NCBI RefSeq assembly: GCF_021347895.1
Contig: NC_067115.1
Location: forward strand, 10,564,064-10,628,063
Direction: 5' to 3'
DNA: 64,000 nucleotides
Origin: Acanthochromis polyacanthus
Lineage: Eukaryota; Chordata; Actinopteri; Pomacentridae
Positions 13,491 through 41,900 of the stretch are shown piece by piece (position 1 is the first letter of the stretch; every line of letters starts with the position of its first letter). Made by a program: the position numbers and the translations under genes. The notes beneath the pieces were generated by a model. That model was not told where the DNA came from. It was given only the letters and a program-made list of their open reading frames with translations, and did no database searches.

Positions 13491-13499
13491 ACTTTTCCC

Positions 13500-13574
13500 T
13501 TCCTTCTACTTAACTCTCTCCCGCCTCCAAGTCATTTCATTTCATATGTTGGAATGTCCAGGAGCCTCTTTCAG
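13500..13574 (+). promoter_or_regulatory. Candidate non-coding first exon and promoter region of the GTPase gene
   Basis: A pyrimidine-rich leader ends at a strong donor, ttcag/gtgagt, at 13574/13575. A matching acceptor (aaaatgtgcag) at 14964 would join it to the exon carrying the start codon at 15033. The transcription start is not defined by the sequence. I looked for an interferon-response element: only a tttcatttca string (spacing one base short of the IRF consensus) is present, so regulation by interferon is not shown. Confidence 0.35.
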
Positions 13575-15032
13575 GTGAGTTTTCATTCTACATACAATTT
13601 GATTCTCTCTTGCTTCATTTTAAGTAAGAGCAGGTGACATTACTTTGAAATTTAACCTAAAAAGGATGATCTAAAAGTTGAGCCATTTTGACATTTGAAA
13701 GCTGAAAAAACCCACCCTAAATGTCAAAATTTGAGGATGTTCCGGGTGAAATTGTATCTATTGAAACTCATTTTTGATCCTCTAGTTTGGGTTAAATTAA
13801 GAAAAATGTGTTTTTTAAAGGGTCTTGAAACTGTACTATGTCTATGTGTGGTATTTATGGGACTAGTGCGACAGACTTCATCTCGCCTCTGTCACGAGAC
13901 CTGCTCATGTTCCCACCACATGTGCCCAGATTCCAGCAGAGACGGGCACCTGTTGGTCTTCAAAAAGTCACTGGAGAAACCTCGAAGCAGCTTAGGAATG
14001 ACCATTTATGCTTTACACAAGGAGCAGAAGTCATTGGTGCCTTTACGCAGGTGGCGAGATCCATACCTGCAACGTAACAATGTATTCTAAAAAAAAACAA
14101 AACAAAAAAACCCACAAACTAAAATCAATTAATTTAGAGCTAACTGAGGTAAAAGCAGAGATCAAATGAGGAGTTATCGGGTCATATGGATTAAAAAGTA
14201 ATCGAGCTGCTGTTATGTTGTTACAACATAACTAATTACGAGAAGATTATTTATCTGCTCTTTTAAGATGAGGAAGCAGAATGAGATGGATTTTTTTGTT
14301 TCTAAGTTAGCTCCTGGTTATCAACATGACAAAGAAAATCTTTGGGCAACACAAGTCATTTACTGCTAGTTTTACTTCCATTAAATGTTATTTGACTTTT
14401 CTAGTCCACTACAATTAATAGCAAAACTGTGTATTCTTTTAAAATTCACTGTATTTATTTGACTGCTATGATGCAGTTACTATTTGCATTTTACATGAAA
14501 ACACTCAACAATATGATGCTTTATTATATTTTTAAGTGTTTAATTAAACCACTTCTACAAAAAACTTGCAATTATCTTTACCTCTAACTACAGAAGTGTG
14601 GATATTTTCGGCTCGAATGCATTCTTAAGTAATTTTTTGGCAAAAGTTATTGTTTTGCTTAAATTATCTCCTTATAATGCCACCCATGGTAAAATCGCTT
14701 CCATCCTCAGTTGAACAGATAATGCGATTCTACACCTGTAGTATAATGGCCTAGGTCAAGGTTCGGTGTGGTGTGGTTCAGTTCTTGGTGTTTTCTGAAA
14801 ACTTGACAAAATTACTTAGACCAGTATTTTAAGAGGGTGTCAATAAGGACAGCTACTTCCCAATCATCACACTTGGGTTTGATTTTCAACTTTGACCTTT
14901 GATATGACGCTGTGTGCAATATTTTAAGATTTCATACTTGATAACTGGCTTGTAAAATGTGCAGGCGGGCTGTTGTCCATATGGCCCAGTGCCTGTGTGG
15001 TCCAAAGGTGGAAAGTGGCAGTCATAACAATT

Positions 15033-28805
<13,773 letters not shown>

Positions 28806-28925
28806 GAAATGGACGAAAATGGACATGGACAAAGTGTTTGATCAATAGAAACTAGTTTATTGTCATTCTTATTCATCTGTTGTTATTATTTACAATGTGT
28901 TTTCTGACCTGTCAAACACTGTTCA

Positions 28926-28931
28926 AATAAA
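28926..28931 (+). terminator. Polyadenylation signal AATAAA of the GTPase gene
   Basis: Canonical AATAAA 121 bases after the stop codon at 28805, the first one downstream. A second lies near 29214. The gene is convergent with cabp2. Confidence 0.6.
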
Positions 28932-28949
28932 ACATGAAACAGGAAAGCT

Positions 28950-30900
28950 GCATATGCTTGCATAAAGTAAACTTAGACAGGTTATCAGTTAAATTTTACC
29001 AATAGGGAAAAAAGGTGTATGGACAAAAATGTGATGTGTACAGATGTGCAGCAGACACCAAAATGATCTTCTGTCAAATAGGTATCAAAAAGATGCTTAA
29101 AAATTACAGTATCAGCAAGAACTTGATTTGCTTGCATCGGTTTAATGACATCAAAGTGCAGAGCTGAAAACACAACTCACAGTAATGCATAGGTCATGAA
29201 TACATGTTTGTGCAATAAAGATGTAAATATATATTTATATAATCTTATATACTTGTTCTATTAACAAAGCATTCACCTTTCTATATGTATTAGAGTAATA
29301 CACACAGTCACAGTCAATGTATACATTTGCTACGGCCACCAGTATTGGTGTGCCGTCAGGTTTCTGGGTGGCATTCTGTTAGGACTTTGTGTGGGGGAGA
29401 TTGCATGTGTGGGTTCAGCTGTGGCTGTTTCTGAGTCTCTCCAGGAACCCCAGCTGCTGGTCATTCCAACTAACGACTCAGGAGTTGACAACCTGCACTG
29501 CAACCTTGTTCTCCCCGCCTCCTGACCTTCCTGATTGAGCCACCCTCCAGCTCCCCTCCACCTCCAACTAACCGGACACAGCCCTCACCACACCTGCAGA
29601 CTAATTGTCTGCAACCATTTTCTAAGTCTGGGTGGCTGGTATCTGTGACCAGTCTGCACTGGTGCCTCTGTGAGTGATTTATTTGTATTTCCGTGTTTCG
29701 GTCGGTAGATAGTTGTGGCGGGTTCGTGTTTCTGTTGGCAGCTGCTACTTTGGTGTGGAGCCTACAGTCTCAAGTAGAGACTGAGGCTCCAGGTAGCAGT
29801 CCACCAACTTAGTGAAGAAGCTACTCGGTGTTTAGAGTCTTTGTGAACTGTGCAATCAGTGAGTGTGAGGCACCAGTTTGTTTTTGTTTTTTTTGTTCGT
29901 TTTGTGCATGATTATTTGTTTTTGTTACTTGTGGTGGGTGTTGCTGATGTACTTATGTTAGGCTAGGGAGTTTAGTTACTTTGTTTGTGTTTAGATAGTT
30001 TAGAAACTCTGTTAGCCTTCATTTGGTTTTATTCTGTTCTTTGATTTAGCAACACTCACCAGTCTTGTGTTCTTTATCACTTTTATGTTCCTTTTGCCAC
30101 TAAGCTATAAATCCCTTCTACCTGAACCAATAACATCTAGTTATTTTGTTGCATCCAGCCAACCCCTAGAGGTTGGATGGTAATAAAATTCAAGTTTAAA
30201 TTGAGGGTTTTAGATGTGGCATTATTATTGAAATTATTAATCTTACATCTTCAGTACTTTCAGATACAGGTCAGGTGACAAACTGCATATTTAATTGGTT
30301 GGCTTGCCCAAATTATGAAAACAAACAAAATTCTATTTGAAGTTTATAGTATCTAGTCAGTGCAGGTTGGATTTTACATAACTAGATTTTTAAAAGTAAT
30401 TCTTTTGCAAATGTACATATACAGACATACAAGTGGGTGACAGATTAGAGGAAAAACCAATGTATAATGCCTCAGTAAGATGTTTGATTGCTACTTGCTT
30501 CAATGCACCTTTGCATTGATTTCTTTAAGTTTGTGCAATTCTACTGGAGGGATGGATTAACATTTTTCTAAATATGTTCCCTTATTTGGTGTTCTGATGA
30601 TGGTGGTGGACTAACCCTGAATAACACCTCAGTCTAGAATCTTGCAAAGGTGTTCAATTTGTCACCTGTCTTCATATTCAAAGTCAAATTCACATCTGAG
30701 GACACCACAGCTTTGGTTGAACTCTCCTTCTCTATAATCTCTCAATACACACATTAAATAAAACATTCATGTGACAGTAACACATTGAGGGGACACTTTT
30801 TATGCTTGAGAGGTGGTGGAGGTAAGTGAAAAATTACAGACACTAAGAAGTCTTTGTACATCAGAATTTTTTTTTTAAAATTAACAGTGCACAGTCCAGT
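28950..30900. other. Intergenic space between convergent genes, with a possible retroelement leader
   Basis: No gene seen. The stretch 29340-30220 stands out: GC-balanced, pyrimidine-rich, with long G/T-rich runs and a late gtaataaaattcaag. It resembles a retroelement LTR or leader, but I could not find paired ends or a coding region. Confidence 0.3.
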
Positions 30901-30942
30901 TCATGTTGTGTTTATTGCAGCAGAGTGAGGTTTGCTGAAGAC

Positions 30943-33900
30943 TCAGCGAGACATCATTCGCACAAACTCTGTAGAAAGAAAGAATGGGTTGTTATTGTTG
31001 GTTAAAGACTAGTGTAACTGTTACACGATGTTCTATTTCTTTGTCCCTTAGTCTCTGAACAGATGTTGGTTAGCTTGATTTTTTTTTCCCACCAGCACTG
31101 CTACCTGCATCCTATCATGTCTTATTTTTGAAATTGCATTGTTTTTGAAGGAAGATAATCCTTTAGTACCAGATTTTTTTTAATGCCTATTTCTTCCTGT
31201 CTCTATAACTTCTATATTTTCCACTTTAGCTTCTTTATGTGAAGCACAATTCATTCACCTTCAAAGTCCACCTGTCCGTCTCCATTAAGGTCCACATCTC
31301 GCAGGATCTCGTCAATCTCGCGGTGGTTGAGCTGCTCGCCCATAAGCTTCTTCATGGCTTCCCTAAGCTCCGCAAGGCTGATCTGACCATCGCCATCGGA
31401 GTCAAACTGTAAGACAGAATGGATAGAGTTGAGGAAAAAAGAACATGTGAAAAGCACAAAAGAGAAATGAATTGGAGCTAATATGTTTAGGATACTCTAG
31501 AAGCACTTGCATGGGTGGTATATATGGCTAAAAATGAACTGCACTGTTATATTCCCTACCTCTCTGAAGGCGTCCCTTAACTCCTTGACTCCAATCATGT
31601 CTGCAGTCTCAGCCAGCATCTTGGGGCCCATCAATTCTACAAAGTCCTCAAAATCCACTCTGCCACCACCTAAAGGACATGAAAGTAAGGGTGCACAGGG
31701 AAAAATGATCTTTCCTGTGTCTTTAAAAAACATGCAAATGATAAACCACATATGAACAAAGTACCATGAGAGTAAGGCACAACCTGCGTCTTCCACTAAG
31801 ATTAAGTTCCATTACAAATTTAAAGTCCATAATGTGTTGACAAAACTGTATATTACTTTGAAAGGGTAATCACTAACTTTGGAACTTCTGTCAACAACTC
31901 TGATGCAGCTCTCCACTGAACTGTAGATGTTTTTGTCTGTGCAGGACTCACAGATCTGCTGGCTGAGCTCTATGAGTTCCATCTCGGTGGGCATGTATCC
32001 CATAGTCCTCATGCACTCGCCCAGGTCCTTACAGCTGATGAAGCCGTCCTTGTCTTTGTCAAACTCCCTGAATGCCTCACGCAGCTCTGCAGGTAAAAGA
32101 GAAGAGAGATTTGTTGCTGGTGTGTAAATGTGTATAAAATCTGCAAAGGTTTTGTGTAATAATGGCATGTTTGTGCCCAAAAATCAGAGAATCAACTTGC
32201 TTTGTTTTGGGGCCACTTTTGGTAAAAGGCCAGGAGGGCAGGGGACAGTTAATAAATTATAATTTTTTCATCATTTATCAGGTAAAATAGACAAAAATTA
32301 AAAGACCCATAATCCATCTTTATTTGAAATTTTGTATTACAAATATTGTGAACATTTAATATATGAAATATCTAAAATAACAAAAAAATCCTACAATGAA
32401 ACAATTTGTTTTTATTGTGACTTTGAAAATGTTGGGTGGGCCACATTTGACATGCTCATAGTGAATTGAGTAACACTGTTATAGGTGCTGTTAATTTTAG
32501 TGACCCTACACCAGATCCAGAAATCTTTTTCATACCACTAGAAAATTATTCAAATAATCTTAAATAATCATTCCCAAATTATCTAATATTTGCCTAAAAT
32601 GGCACTATGAAAAGGTCTTATGAACAATTACAGTAAATAAAATAAGGAATGTCAGGAAAGCAAGGTAACAAAATGAAGCATCCTTTATAAAGAGGTAGTA
32701 AGCTACAAATTATTCTGTGGAATTCAACAAAATTTCTTTAAAAATCTGCATATGGAAAGGGAAATGAATGCACTTTTATGCATCTGTTTTTTTTTTTTTT
32801 TTTCAGTCAGTGACAGTTAAATCATTGTGGACGAGTGTGCAAATGGCAGAAAAGTGCAAAAAAATGTTGGAAATGTGATGAAAAAATGGCCCCCATAACT
32901 GTTTTATGTACTGATTTGTGATAGTTTACAGTGTCCTTATTGCAGACAGGTTTAATATTTTTAATCTTCCAAAGTTTAACGCTTCATGTTCTGGTTGATT
33001 CATTTGCTTTTACATAATTTTTTTTTACCTTATCCAAGCACCAAACACCAAAAATTGCTTCAACTTTTTTTTCAATGCACAATTTGAAAATGCATATAAA
33101 AAAGAACAGACTGTGCACACAATAATGCTTCATAGGTCAGTTATAAGCCACAGATCACTGACTGGGACAAGAGTTTGAAGGAAAACTTAACTCCTTATAC
33201 ATATTAAAGTGTCTTCATGGACACTGGGAAGAGTTTTTACATATAGAAGTAAATAGTGAGGCGTTTGAGAGAGGAATGTCACTGAGCTTAGTGTCAGTTA
33301 TAAGTCTGAACATGAAAAATATTTGTGAAGAAAGTAATCTTACCAAAATTCTGTAGCAAACTCCTCATCTATGCTTGAGTTTGGGACTCTAGGCTATTTT
33401 AGCTGCTCGTAGTATACCATTAAATCTAATTTTTTAATCATTTTTTTTAGTCTGACAGAAAAGTCAATCTGATTGTGTAAGAGTTCAAATTGTAATCATC
33501 TCTTAATCAAGTCAGTTTCTATGCCAGCATTACAGTGTTTATGCTTTTTTTTCTTACCAAATGCATTGCGTTTCCAATTTTTTAAAAAAGAAGAAATAAA
33601 TAAAAAAATCACAAGTCATTATGACTGCGTATTCCATTTATAAACTACAAATTAGATCCCAGTGAAGTGTGAAAAAGTGTGAGTCAGGCCTGAGGACGGA
33701 CAGAAGAGTTGAACTGAGCTACAACTGTGATGAATAATCTTTTCCTTTGAAAAATAATCCTTCACTTTGATCTTTCATAGTTTAAGAAAAAGAAGAAGAA
33801 TGAAAAAGCAGCAAAATCAGGAATTCCTGAATGTCTCTAAATGTTGCACTGTACAGTAAAGCACAAATTTTCACAGTCAAACAGCAGGTTTGTAAGGAAG

Positions 33901-36900
33901 GCTGTTTAGGAGGACAAGAAGGTGACAGATTGAGGATTTGGATTAGGCTTTTCATATCTCCGTACCTTCCATTTCTTCTGGTCGTAGATCTCTGTCCTGT
34001 AGACATGAAGAGAAATGAACAGTCAGTCAGGTTACACTTTCACTCTGTGCATCTCCTTCTATTTCAGGCACAATGACAAAAATGCTGTTAATATTTTGGC
34101 TTCTACTCCTCTCAGGCCTGTGAAGCTTTTTGCTTTTTTTTTTGTTCCATGTTCATCGGCTTGAACAGAGATTCTATTACAGGATTATTTGGTTTTTGAT
34201 CTGACTGACCCATAACCCTTTGAGTCAATCTGCTTCACAATCTCGTGTCCAATCTCTTTCTGCCCCTGCTGGTAGAGAAAGTCTGCCGTGCATATGTTCC
34301 AAAGTGACTGGAAAAAGACTGGGAGATGCACAATGATAAAGAGTCTCTTTGGCCTCTTCCTTGCACATACAAAAAGTTGATAATATTCTGAGAAAGCAAC
34401 AAATGTGACTCGAAATTATGGCCTAAAATGCCCAAGTTAAACAGTGACACTAGCACACCCCAAGCCCCACACTCTAGAGTCAATGCTGAGTTAGCTGCAG
34501 GGAGTGTTGGCATGGATAAGAGGTGACGCCGGGGTAAGTGTGCTCACGGCGTGTTCAGTGAGGCTCTGACATCAGCAGCAGGAATAATACAGGCCTGGAT
34601 TAGAGGATGCAGGGGAGAGAACAGTGGCAGGGAGATTACAGCAGTAAATTGTATTACAATTCACAAAGGCTTATCAGTTTTTCATTTCTCTATCTGCAGT
34701 TGATTTTTTTTCTATTTTTTATTTTTCATTTGCATCTGCAGTCCGTCCGGCTTTGGTGATTGAATGAACATTAATGCACCTGCACAGACCTAACCAACAC
34801 ATGTGCCACTTTTGTTCAGGCACAGAGACGGAGAAGTGACTCTTCTAGTTCCAGTTTTGTTCTGTTTACTTTCAGTCCCCAACTACAAGAAGCACTGATC
34901 CCTTTCAAAGACAACAGAAAAGCATCCAGAAATTCTGCTTTGCAACAAAAGTAAGGTACAAAAAGATCACCAAATATGGTGAACATGAAAGCTGGATGCA
35001 TAGTGTACACTTTGCAGGGAACATTTATTCTAAAGGGTAATTTTAGGAACAAAGAGTATTGCGAGTGATTAATAACCAGTGTCAGTCTCACCCTGTCTAT
35101 CTCATAGACTAATCTGTGAACTATGTTGAGGAATATCCTCACTTTCTTCTTTTAGTGACTTTAAGTAAGATCAGAAACGTATTCTTCAATATCAGGGCTG
35201 TGGTAACTCCAAAAACACGCTACTAACTAGATTTATTAAAATATAACATTTTAAATATTGCTCACAGTGGCAGCATGTGGACTTGATTACATTAGAACAT
35301 TACAGCAGCATGCTAACATTTGCTGCTAAATACATATAGCACTGCTGAGTTTTTGAGAATGTTGCTTTATTTTGCATTTGGCCATAAATTAAAGTATATT
35401 GGAGTGTAATGATGGACAAAGTATTCAGATCCTATAATTAAGCAAAGGTATAAATATAGCTATATGTAAAAATGTTAAAAGTTTAGGTCCTGCCTAAAAA
35501 AATGTACTTGAATAAGTTTTAGCAGTACAATGTAGTTAAAATGTTAAAATTAAAGTGCTGGTTTGGTATGTTTGACTTCATCATCAATGTTCTGATACAC
35601 AAATCTGTTATCAGTTTTTATAGTATTTGATTTTTGTTGAGATATTGGATCATTTGAACGTTTGTTGAAATCAAACCATGTGAGAAGTGTAGAGGGAAAA
35701 GTCAGTATTTGGAGGAGCTGCTAACAACTAAAATGTAAGCCGACTACACACTGCTTCTGTAAAATGTCAACAAAAAATTAAAAACCTGTTTGATCTTTAA
35801 CAATATGTTGCATTTAAAAGCTTGGTATAGTATCAATTGTAGCAAAATCTTCATCTTAAAAGTAATGAAAGCTGTTAAACAAATGTAGTAGAGTAGGAAG
35901 TACAACATGTCCCTCTAAAGTGGCATAAAATACTCAAGTAAAGTACACGCCCTCAAAGTAGTACTTAAGTTCACTATTTCAGGAAATGTTCTTAGCTGCC
36001 TTCCACCACTATTAGATTGCAGAGAAAAGATGCTACTTCTGTCTCTTTGAACCACTTTCACATTACAAATAGCTGCTTGCTGTATTATTAATATCAAACA
36101 CTTTGATTATAGCTGCTTTAAAATGAGCATTTTATCATAAAGTTGGTCAAATTGTTCTACTGTTCCAAAGGAGATGCACTGAAATGCATCTAAAGTGTAA
36201 TACATGTGGTCAACTACAGAATACAGTAAAAGAAGTGTGTAGTGTCCATTCAAAAATTCATTCATGTTACCCGTTAGTCTTATATTTCTCCTCCACACTC
36301 AGCCAAAGGTCATCCACTGTCTAAGAAGCCTGCAGCTCAGTAACTGCATCACTCTTCTAATGGCTCTTTTTAATTAGCAGCACCATCAGGAAATAATTGT
36401 TACTGATCTCTGCCATCACCACCTTATATACGCAAGACATCTATTTGAAATAAGTGTTGCACATTATACCATAGCACCATTAGACGGTTGAATTTATGAT
36501 CTAAATTACAATCTGGACAAATTGTGCGGCCACGTAATCTCTTTTTACAGATCAGAACTCCTATGGGGCACATTGTACGGGTGAGTATAGATCCTAGAAA
36601 TGCTATAATGCCGGTCTTTTTTCTTCTTCTGTGCAAACACAAAGGTTTGTAATACAGCTGTGCACATGTGATATGAAGGTATGTAGGACTGATGAGAGGT
36701 CGAAAGACTGAACTCATCATTGGAGGAAATGGGAGGAGCTGAGATGATCTTCCATTGCGCATGTTGGGGCAGCACAAAGACGGATGGATGGCAAGATTCA
36801 TGAGAGGTTTTCGCAATGTCACCTCCCGCTCTAATGTGTAATTGTGAGTGTGGATACATACAAGCTGGCTCTGTGCGAAGCCCTGTCTGAGGAAGATACA

Positions 36901-37773
36901 AGCGGGGCCCACTATGTTGTGCAGCATGTTGCAGTTCTTAACCAGAGCGCACAGGGGCTCCTCGAACTCGCGCTCGCTGCCTCCTTCCTCCTCGTCCTCT
37001 GTGTCCACCTCCTCTGGACCACCCAGGCCCCCCAGCATGGCGGCGGCCAGTGGGGTGCCGCTTCGTTCTGTGGGCCCCTTAGAGGATAGGAACCAACCGG
37101 ATTATGAAACAAAACTGACTAATTCACACATTTTTTTTTTGCACTACTTCACAAATCTGAGTGCCTCTTGTGTCCTGTAACATGTTCACAGCTCTAAGGT
37201 AACTTTCTCTTCTGCTAATCCGTTCACTCAGATGAATTTCTCGATTAAATGTCTCCTTACCTTTAACCTTTTACTGTTCTTTTTAGAAGCCTTGTTGATG
37301 TTTCCCATCACCCTGCCCTCTTGTTCCTGTCTCCCCACCCTCCTTCTTCGTCCCAGGTTTCTTCTCTTTCCCCCTTTCTCTGTTCAAATGCCACATTGAA
37401 GTCCAAAATCCGTACTAGATCCAGTGCATCAACACCCAGCAAGGCGAAGGCAAATGTGTCCACTTGCACCACCACTACTAAAAGCGACTCCTTTCTACCG
37501 CACGTGCTACAATCCAAGATCCTTTTGGTCCAGAGGGAGGTAAGCTAAGTATATGGTGCCGCATTAAGCTCCTACAGGTTGCCGGAGGCTGCCATAACGA
37601 GCTATGAGATGTTTAGTGTGATATGATGGGGAAACGGCAGCAGGGTGATGGGAGATTGACGGTGCTGGGTCATATCTGGGCTGAAACAACCTGCTGCCAC
37701 CAGACTCTGGCTCTGATTGCATGACTCGACCACTTTCTCTCTTCCCTTTTCCCATCTCTCGCTCTCCCTCACA

Positions 37774-37814
<41 letters not shown>

Positions 37815-38897
37815 ATTTTTTTCCAGTTCATCTGTCACCCCGTCTCGCCTCAAGTGAGCCCTTGAATTTGGACCAACTTAATCTAATCCATCCCGCCCAC
37901 CTTCCCCTCTCTGCCTCTGAAACATCGCGCTTATGGTCTCAAAATGACTAGTTTGCCAAAAACTCAGGGTGTTTATGTGTGTGTGTGTGTGTGAGAATGA
38001 GGAAAAAGGGGGAGAGAGAGAGGAAAAAAGGGGGAGGGGATGATAGAATTATGGATGGAGAGTTGGCCGCCTGTTTAATCCCTGGCATTTCAGATTAGAG
38101 TGAGAGAGCGCTATGTTGACAAGCCATGGGAGTACAGGGGCTTGAAGAGTAAGAAACAGACGAGTAATACTTATATTGCTCAGCCTCTTTGCATGGTACA
38201 AAGAAAAGCACACAGTACAAAAAGTAACTTGTGAAAGATAATAAAAAATGAAAGCAATGTGAGCAGGAATGCATCAGAAATTACAAATGACTGATCTCTG
38301 CTGGATAATATTGTCATAAGTTCAAATTCAAAAATTTGACAAGTATATAAAGCGAAACTCAGATTTTCTTAATTAATAGAAATCTTTAATCATTATTTAG
38401 GCAAATACCATGAAATTGCATTAACACTCTGAACCTGAAGTAGCATTTTTTTTACTAGTACATATTTATACCCTAAAGCTGATTTTTGACTGAGATATAA
38501 AGTCCTGCATCTGTATGGAAACAGCACAACCATGGTTAGAAATAGAGAGAGCTTAAACATGTCTTTTGTGTAGTATGACACAGTTATAATGCCATAAAAT
38601 ATATTTTAAAAAGAATAAACTGAAAGCTGAAGTTTTTATTATTTATTTTACAATTATTGAAAAACCATGAAGTCAACATGTACAGCATTTTCCCCAGTGC
38701 CCAGAGGAGTTATCAATATACGATAGACATTTTACTACTTACTTTATTATTTTCCTCACATATTTATCTCCTTTCTTGTCAACACAGCCTGAAGTTCAGC
38801 TCAGTTCAGCTAAAAAAATAAAACCCTGAATTATTGTTGTGTAACTGTTGGTTGCAGCAGAGTCACTAATAACTTTACAGTCGTGCTGTGGAGTACC

Positions 38898-38935
<38 letters not shown>

Positions 38936-41900
38936 TTCTTAACTGCAAATTATTTCTTTATGATGGGTTTTAAAAAATTAGACAAGTATGTAGTGATTTC
39001 AAAGACATATCACAATTCTGAGTTCCTGCAGTTGGTTGATTTTGGCCGAGATTGTCAGAAAGTTGAACATCTGATTCTTGCTGATTTTACAGTTTCTCGT
39101 TCTCAGAAATAATCTGATCTGAGTAGTTTTTATAAATAGATAAAATTTAAAAAAGTGAAAATGGTTTTACAAAGCCACTGGTGTTCAGAGGGTTAAAGTT
39201 GGTGCCCAGTGTATACTTCTGATGGAATAAAAGTGTTTAATGAGCTTTTAAACCATAAAATGCACATGTGTAACAATATTATATAATCTAAACTGTATTA
39301 TAAACTTCTCACTCATAAAATATTGATTCTATTGAAGATTCAACTTGTAGAATTGTATTTATATTATATTTTAATTATTGCATCACCTCAAAATTTTTTA
39401 CAGTTTTATTTTATTGTTTGTTTTGTTCTCTTTTGCTGTTTATTAATATATTTATTATCATTATATGTATTATAATTGTTTTAGTTGTAGCAATATTTTT
39501 TAATCCTTGTTTTTATATTTTAATCAAAATTTTCTTTTTCCTTCTTTGGTTATGGCATTTTTGGTGCTTTTATTGTTTTATCTGGTGGTGTTGTATTGAT
39601 TTATTTTGACAAAGGTGATATATATATATATATACATACATATAAAGTTGTGCCTCTGATTGTTATCTTTTAAACTTTTGTTGTAACATTGCATTTTAGT
39701 AGAAATAGTTTGGTCATAGGAGAGTGTAAATTTGTGCAATTCTGTTCCCTACGGTGTTGATATTCATAAAACTATGTGGGAAAAGTAAAGAGGGGTCATC
39801 ACTAGCCACAAAAGACGGTCTCCAGCAAAAGCTGCCCCACTATATTACTTCTCTGAAATTTAAAGCCATCAGATCAGATCTCAGGCTTGTTTGTACTCTG
39901 AATGAATGCTGCCTTCCACTATTCAGCACATTAAAAATGGAATGAATTACAAATGATCGATTAAATTGTATATCTCATCCCACTGGTCAATTTTAAGCTT
40001 TTAACTTCAAATCTACTCAATGGTGTCTGTGCTTTTTGCTATGCTGCGTTATGCTCTTTATCTGTATCAGTGAGATTACCTGATAAAATAAATATTAGAA
40101 AAACAAAGGTTTATATATGAATCCATCAGATGGAACCAAAGAAGGAGAAAGGTCTTTCTAATGTAACAACCTGCAAAATGCAGATAGTTAAAAGATGTGT
40201 TTTATAATATATATGAGTATAACTAGTGAGAACTAGGTTGTCATGATTCTTTTATTGTATAATGTTCTACTTACTAAGGCAATCGTTAGCCAAATAGCAT
40301 ATTTGCCCAAGTCATTTTTTGGCCAAATATGACTTAGGCAACTATGCTATTAGGCTAAAAATGTATTTTCAAGGTGTTTGAGTGATGTATATGTAAACCA
40401 ATAGAGTTTCCGGTAAAGCTGCACTATTAGCCAATCAAAACGGTACAACATCAGAGCTATGTTGGAGAAAGAGGGAGAGAAGACTGGCGGTTGAAGAGAC
40501 GATTAGTGGGGAAAATCAAGTTTAATGTCGAGGTGATTAAAAGTTGTAGACCTGCATACTTTAGGTATTGGCACAGCTAGTATTTAGCAAATTTCTGTCT
40601 TGTGTAACTTGCAGTTTAGCGTCTCACGCTACCGAAGTTCAAAGTGAAGTGCAGCTAGGCTCGTCGCTAGCCGTGGTTATTGTTTTTCTTACTACCTTGA
40701 AAAAGTCTAGGCGTGGACTCAAACGTGGACATGTAAGCACGTATTGATATCAGAGACAGTTAGTTATAAACACCAGCCGCCACTTTCATTAAGGAGGACC
40801 GGGAGAGCTGAGGACTTCGCTAGAGGACCGTGCATGCTAATTAGCCTGTTGCTACTGCTGTGAGGAGGGACCCCGCCGCTGAACTAGCGTGGACACATGG
40901 ACTACAAGTGTTGCATCTCGCCTGTTACTGCTGCTGCTTCATCTTCACCATCAACTCTTCAGACCTGCTTTGCATCATGGAGTCGTGAGTGAGAGGAGCC
41001 TTTTTTTTCTGAGGCACAGAGAGGGTGGTTTGCCTTATTAAAAGATCAGAGGAGTATTTGTTTTATTTGTGTGTCAAGTAAGGGCCCCAACGATAAGCAT
41101 AAAACCCAAGCGCTTGGTAACATTGTGAACACACCCACACACAAACTGAACGTTTAAAACTGTCTTACTGTACACATACACACATGAGCATTGAATACTG
41201 GTTAAGACTGTTCTGTTAAATATTAAATCTGTTATGTAAGTTATTTGATTGACCTGCATAATTTCTTATTTGACATTATTAATGTTCTAGACATTTATTT
41301 GTTTTCTGGGGAAATACAATTGGAGCTCATAGATGTGAGTTAAGTAGTTCCACAGTGGAGGCACCGCGCTCTTATTGTTCTTTGTAGAATTTTGACTGTT
41401 ATAATAACATATTCTTAAACAAGGGGATTATTTTCCTTAAAAATTCTAACAAACTCTTTTCTCCTTTCCTTCCTTCTTTTCAACCATCTGTTTTTCTTAT
41501 TTCACTCTTAAAATACTGTGAGAAATAGAAATGCTGATTCTGTTGTCTCTCTGAAACTGCATGTGATGCTAAATTTAGTCCAGCAAATGCTGGTGTTGAA
41601 AATGTATTTTTTAAATAATTATTTTTATATATAACCAAGTGTATATTATTACAAATCCCCACATTAAAACTGTTGTTTTAATCTCTTTTTATGGTGCAAA
41701 CATTCATATATGTACATATACTCTACATAATATTCTGCTTGTTTTTGCTTATTTTTGCTTCCAGTTGGGCAGTGCTGTATGTGTACCAGAGATTAGTGCA
41801 GCATAAGTAAGGCCAATGCTGAGCGCCTGCAGCTCTAATCCGCTGTGGTCAATTTAGGAGAACTAGCACATTTTTTGTGTCTTTTTGCATTTTTTCAATA

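Noticed and set aside
13530..13574. Interferon-response element upstream of the GTPase gene
   Set aside because: Only tttcatttca is present, with a one-base instead of two-base spacer; too weak to call although the family is often interferon-induced.
13695..14090. Two overlapping plus frames of 131 and 79 codons before the GTPase start exon
   Set aside because: GC-richer than the surroundings and open in two registers, but no family resemblance, no good donor in phase with the start exon at 15033, and it falls inside the presumed 5' UTR intron. Possibly a decayed insertion.
36424..36861. Minus-strand frame continuing past the cabp2 acidic-linker exon
   Set aside because: The family sequence breaks off exactly at the donor gtatgt (36861-36856); the continuation is intron.
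37321..37548. Plus-strand frame of 75 codons with a good donor after it (gagggag/gtaagc)
   Set aside because: It coincides with the purine-rich 5' leader of the minus-strand alternative cabp2 exon; no partner exons on the plus strand.
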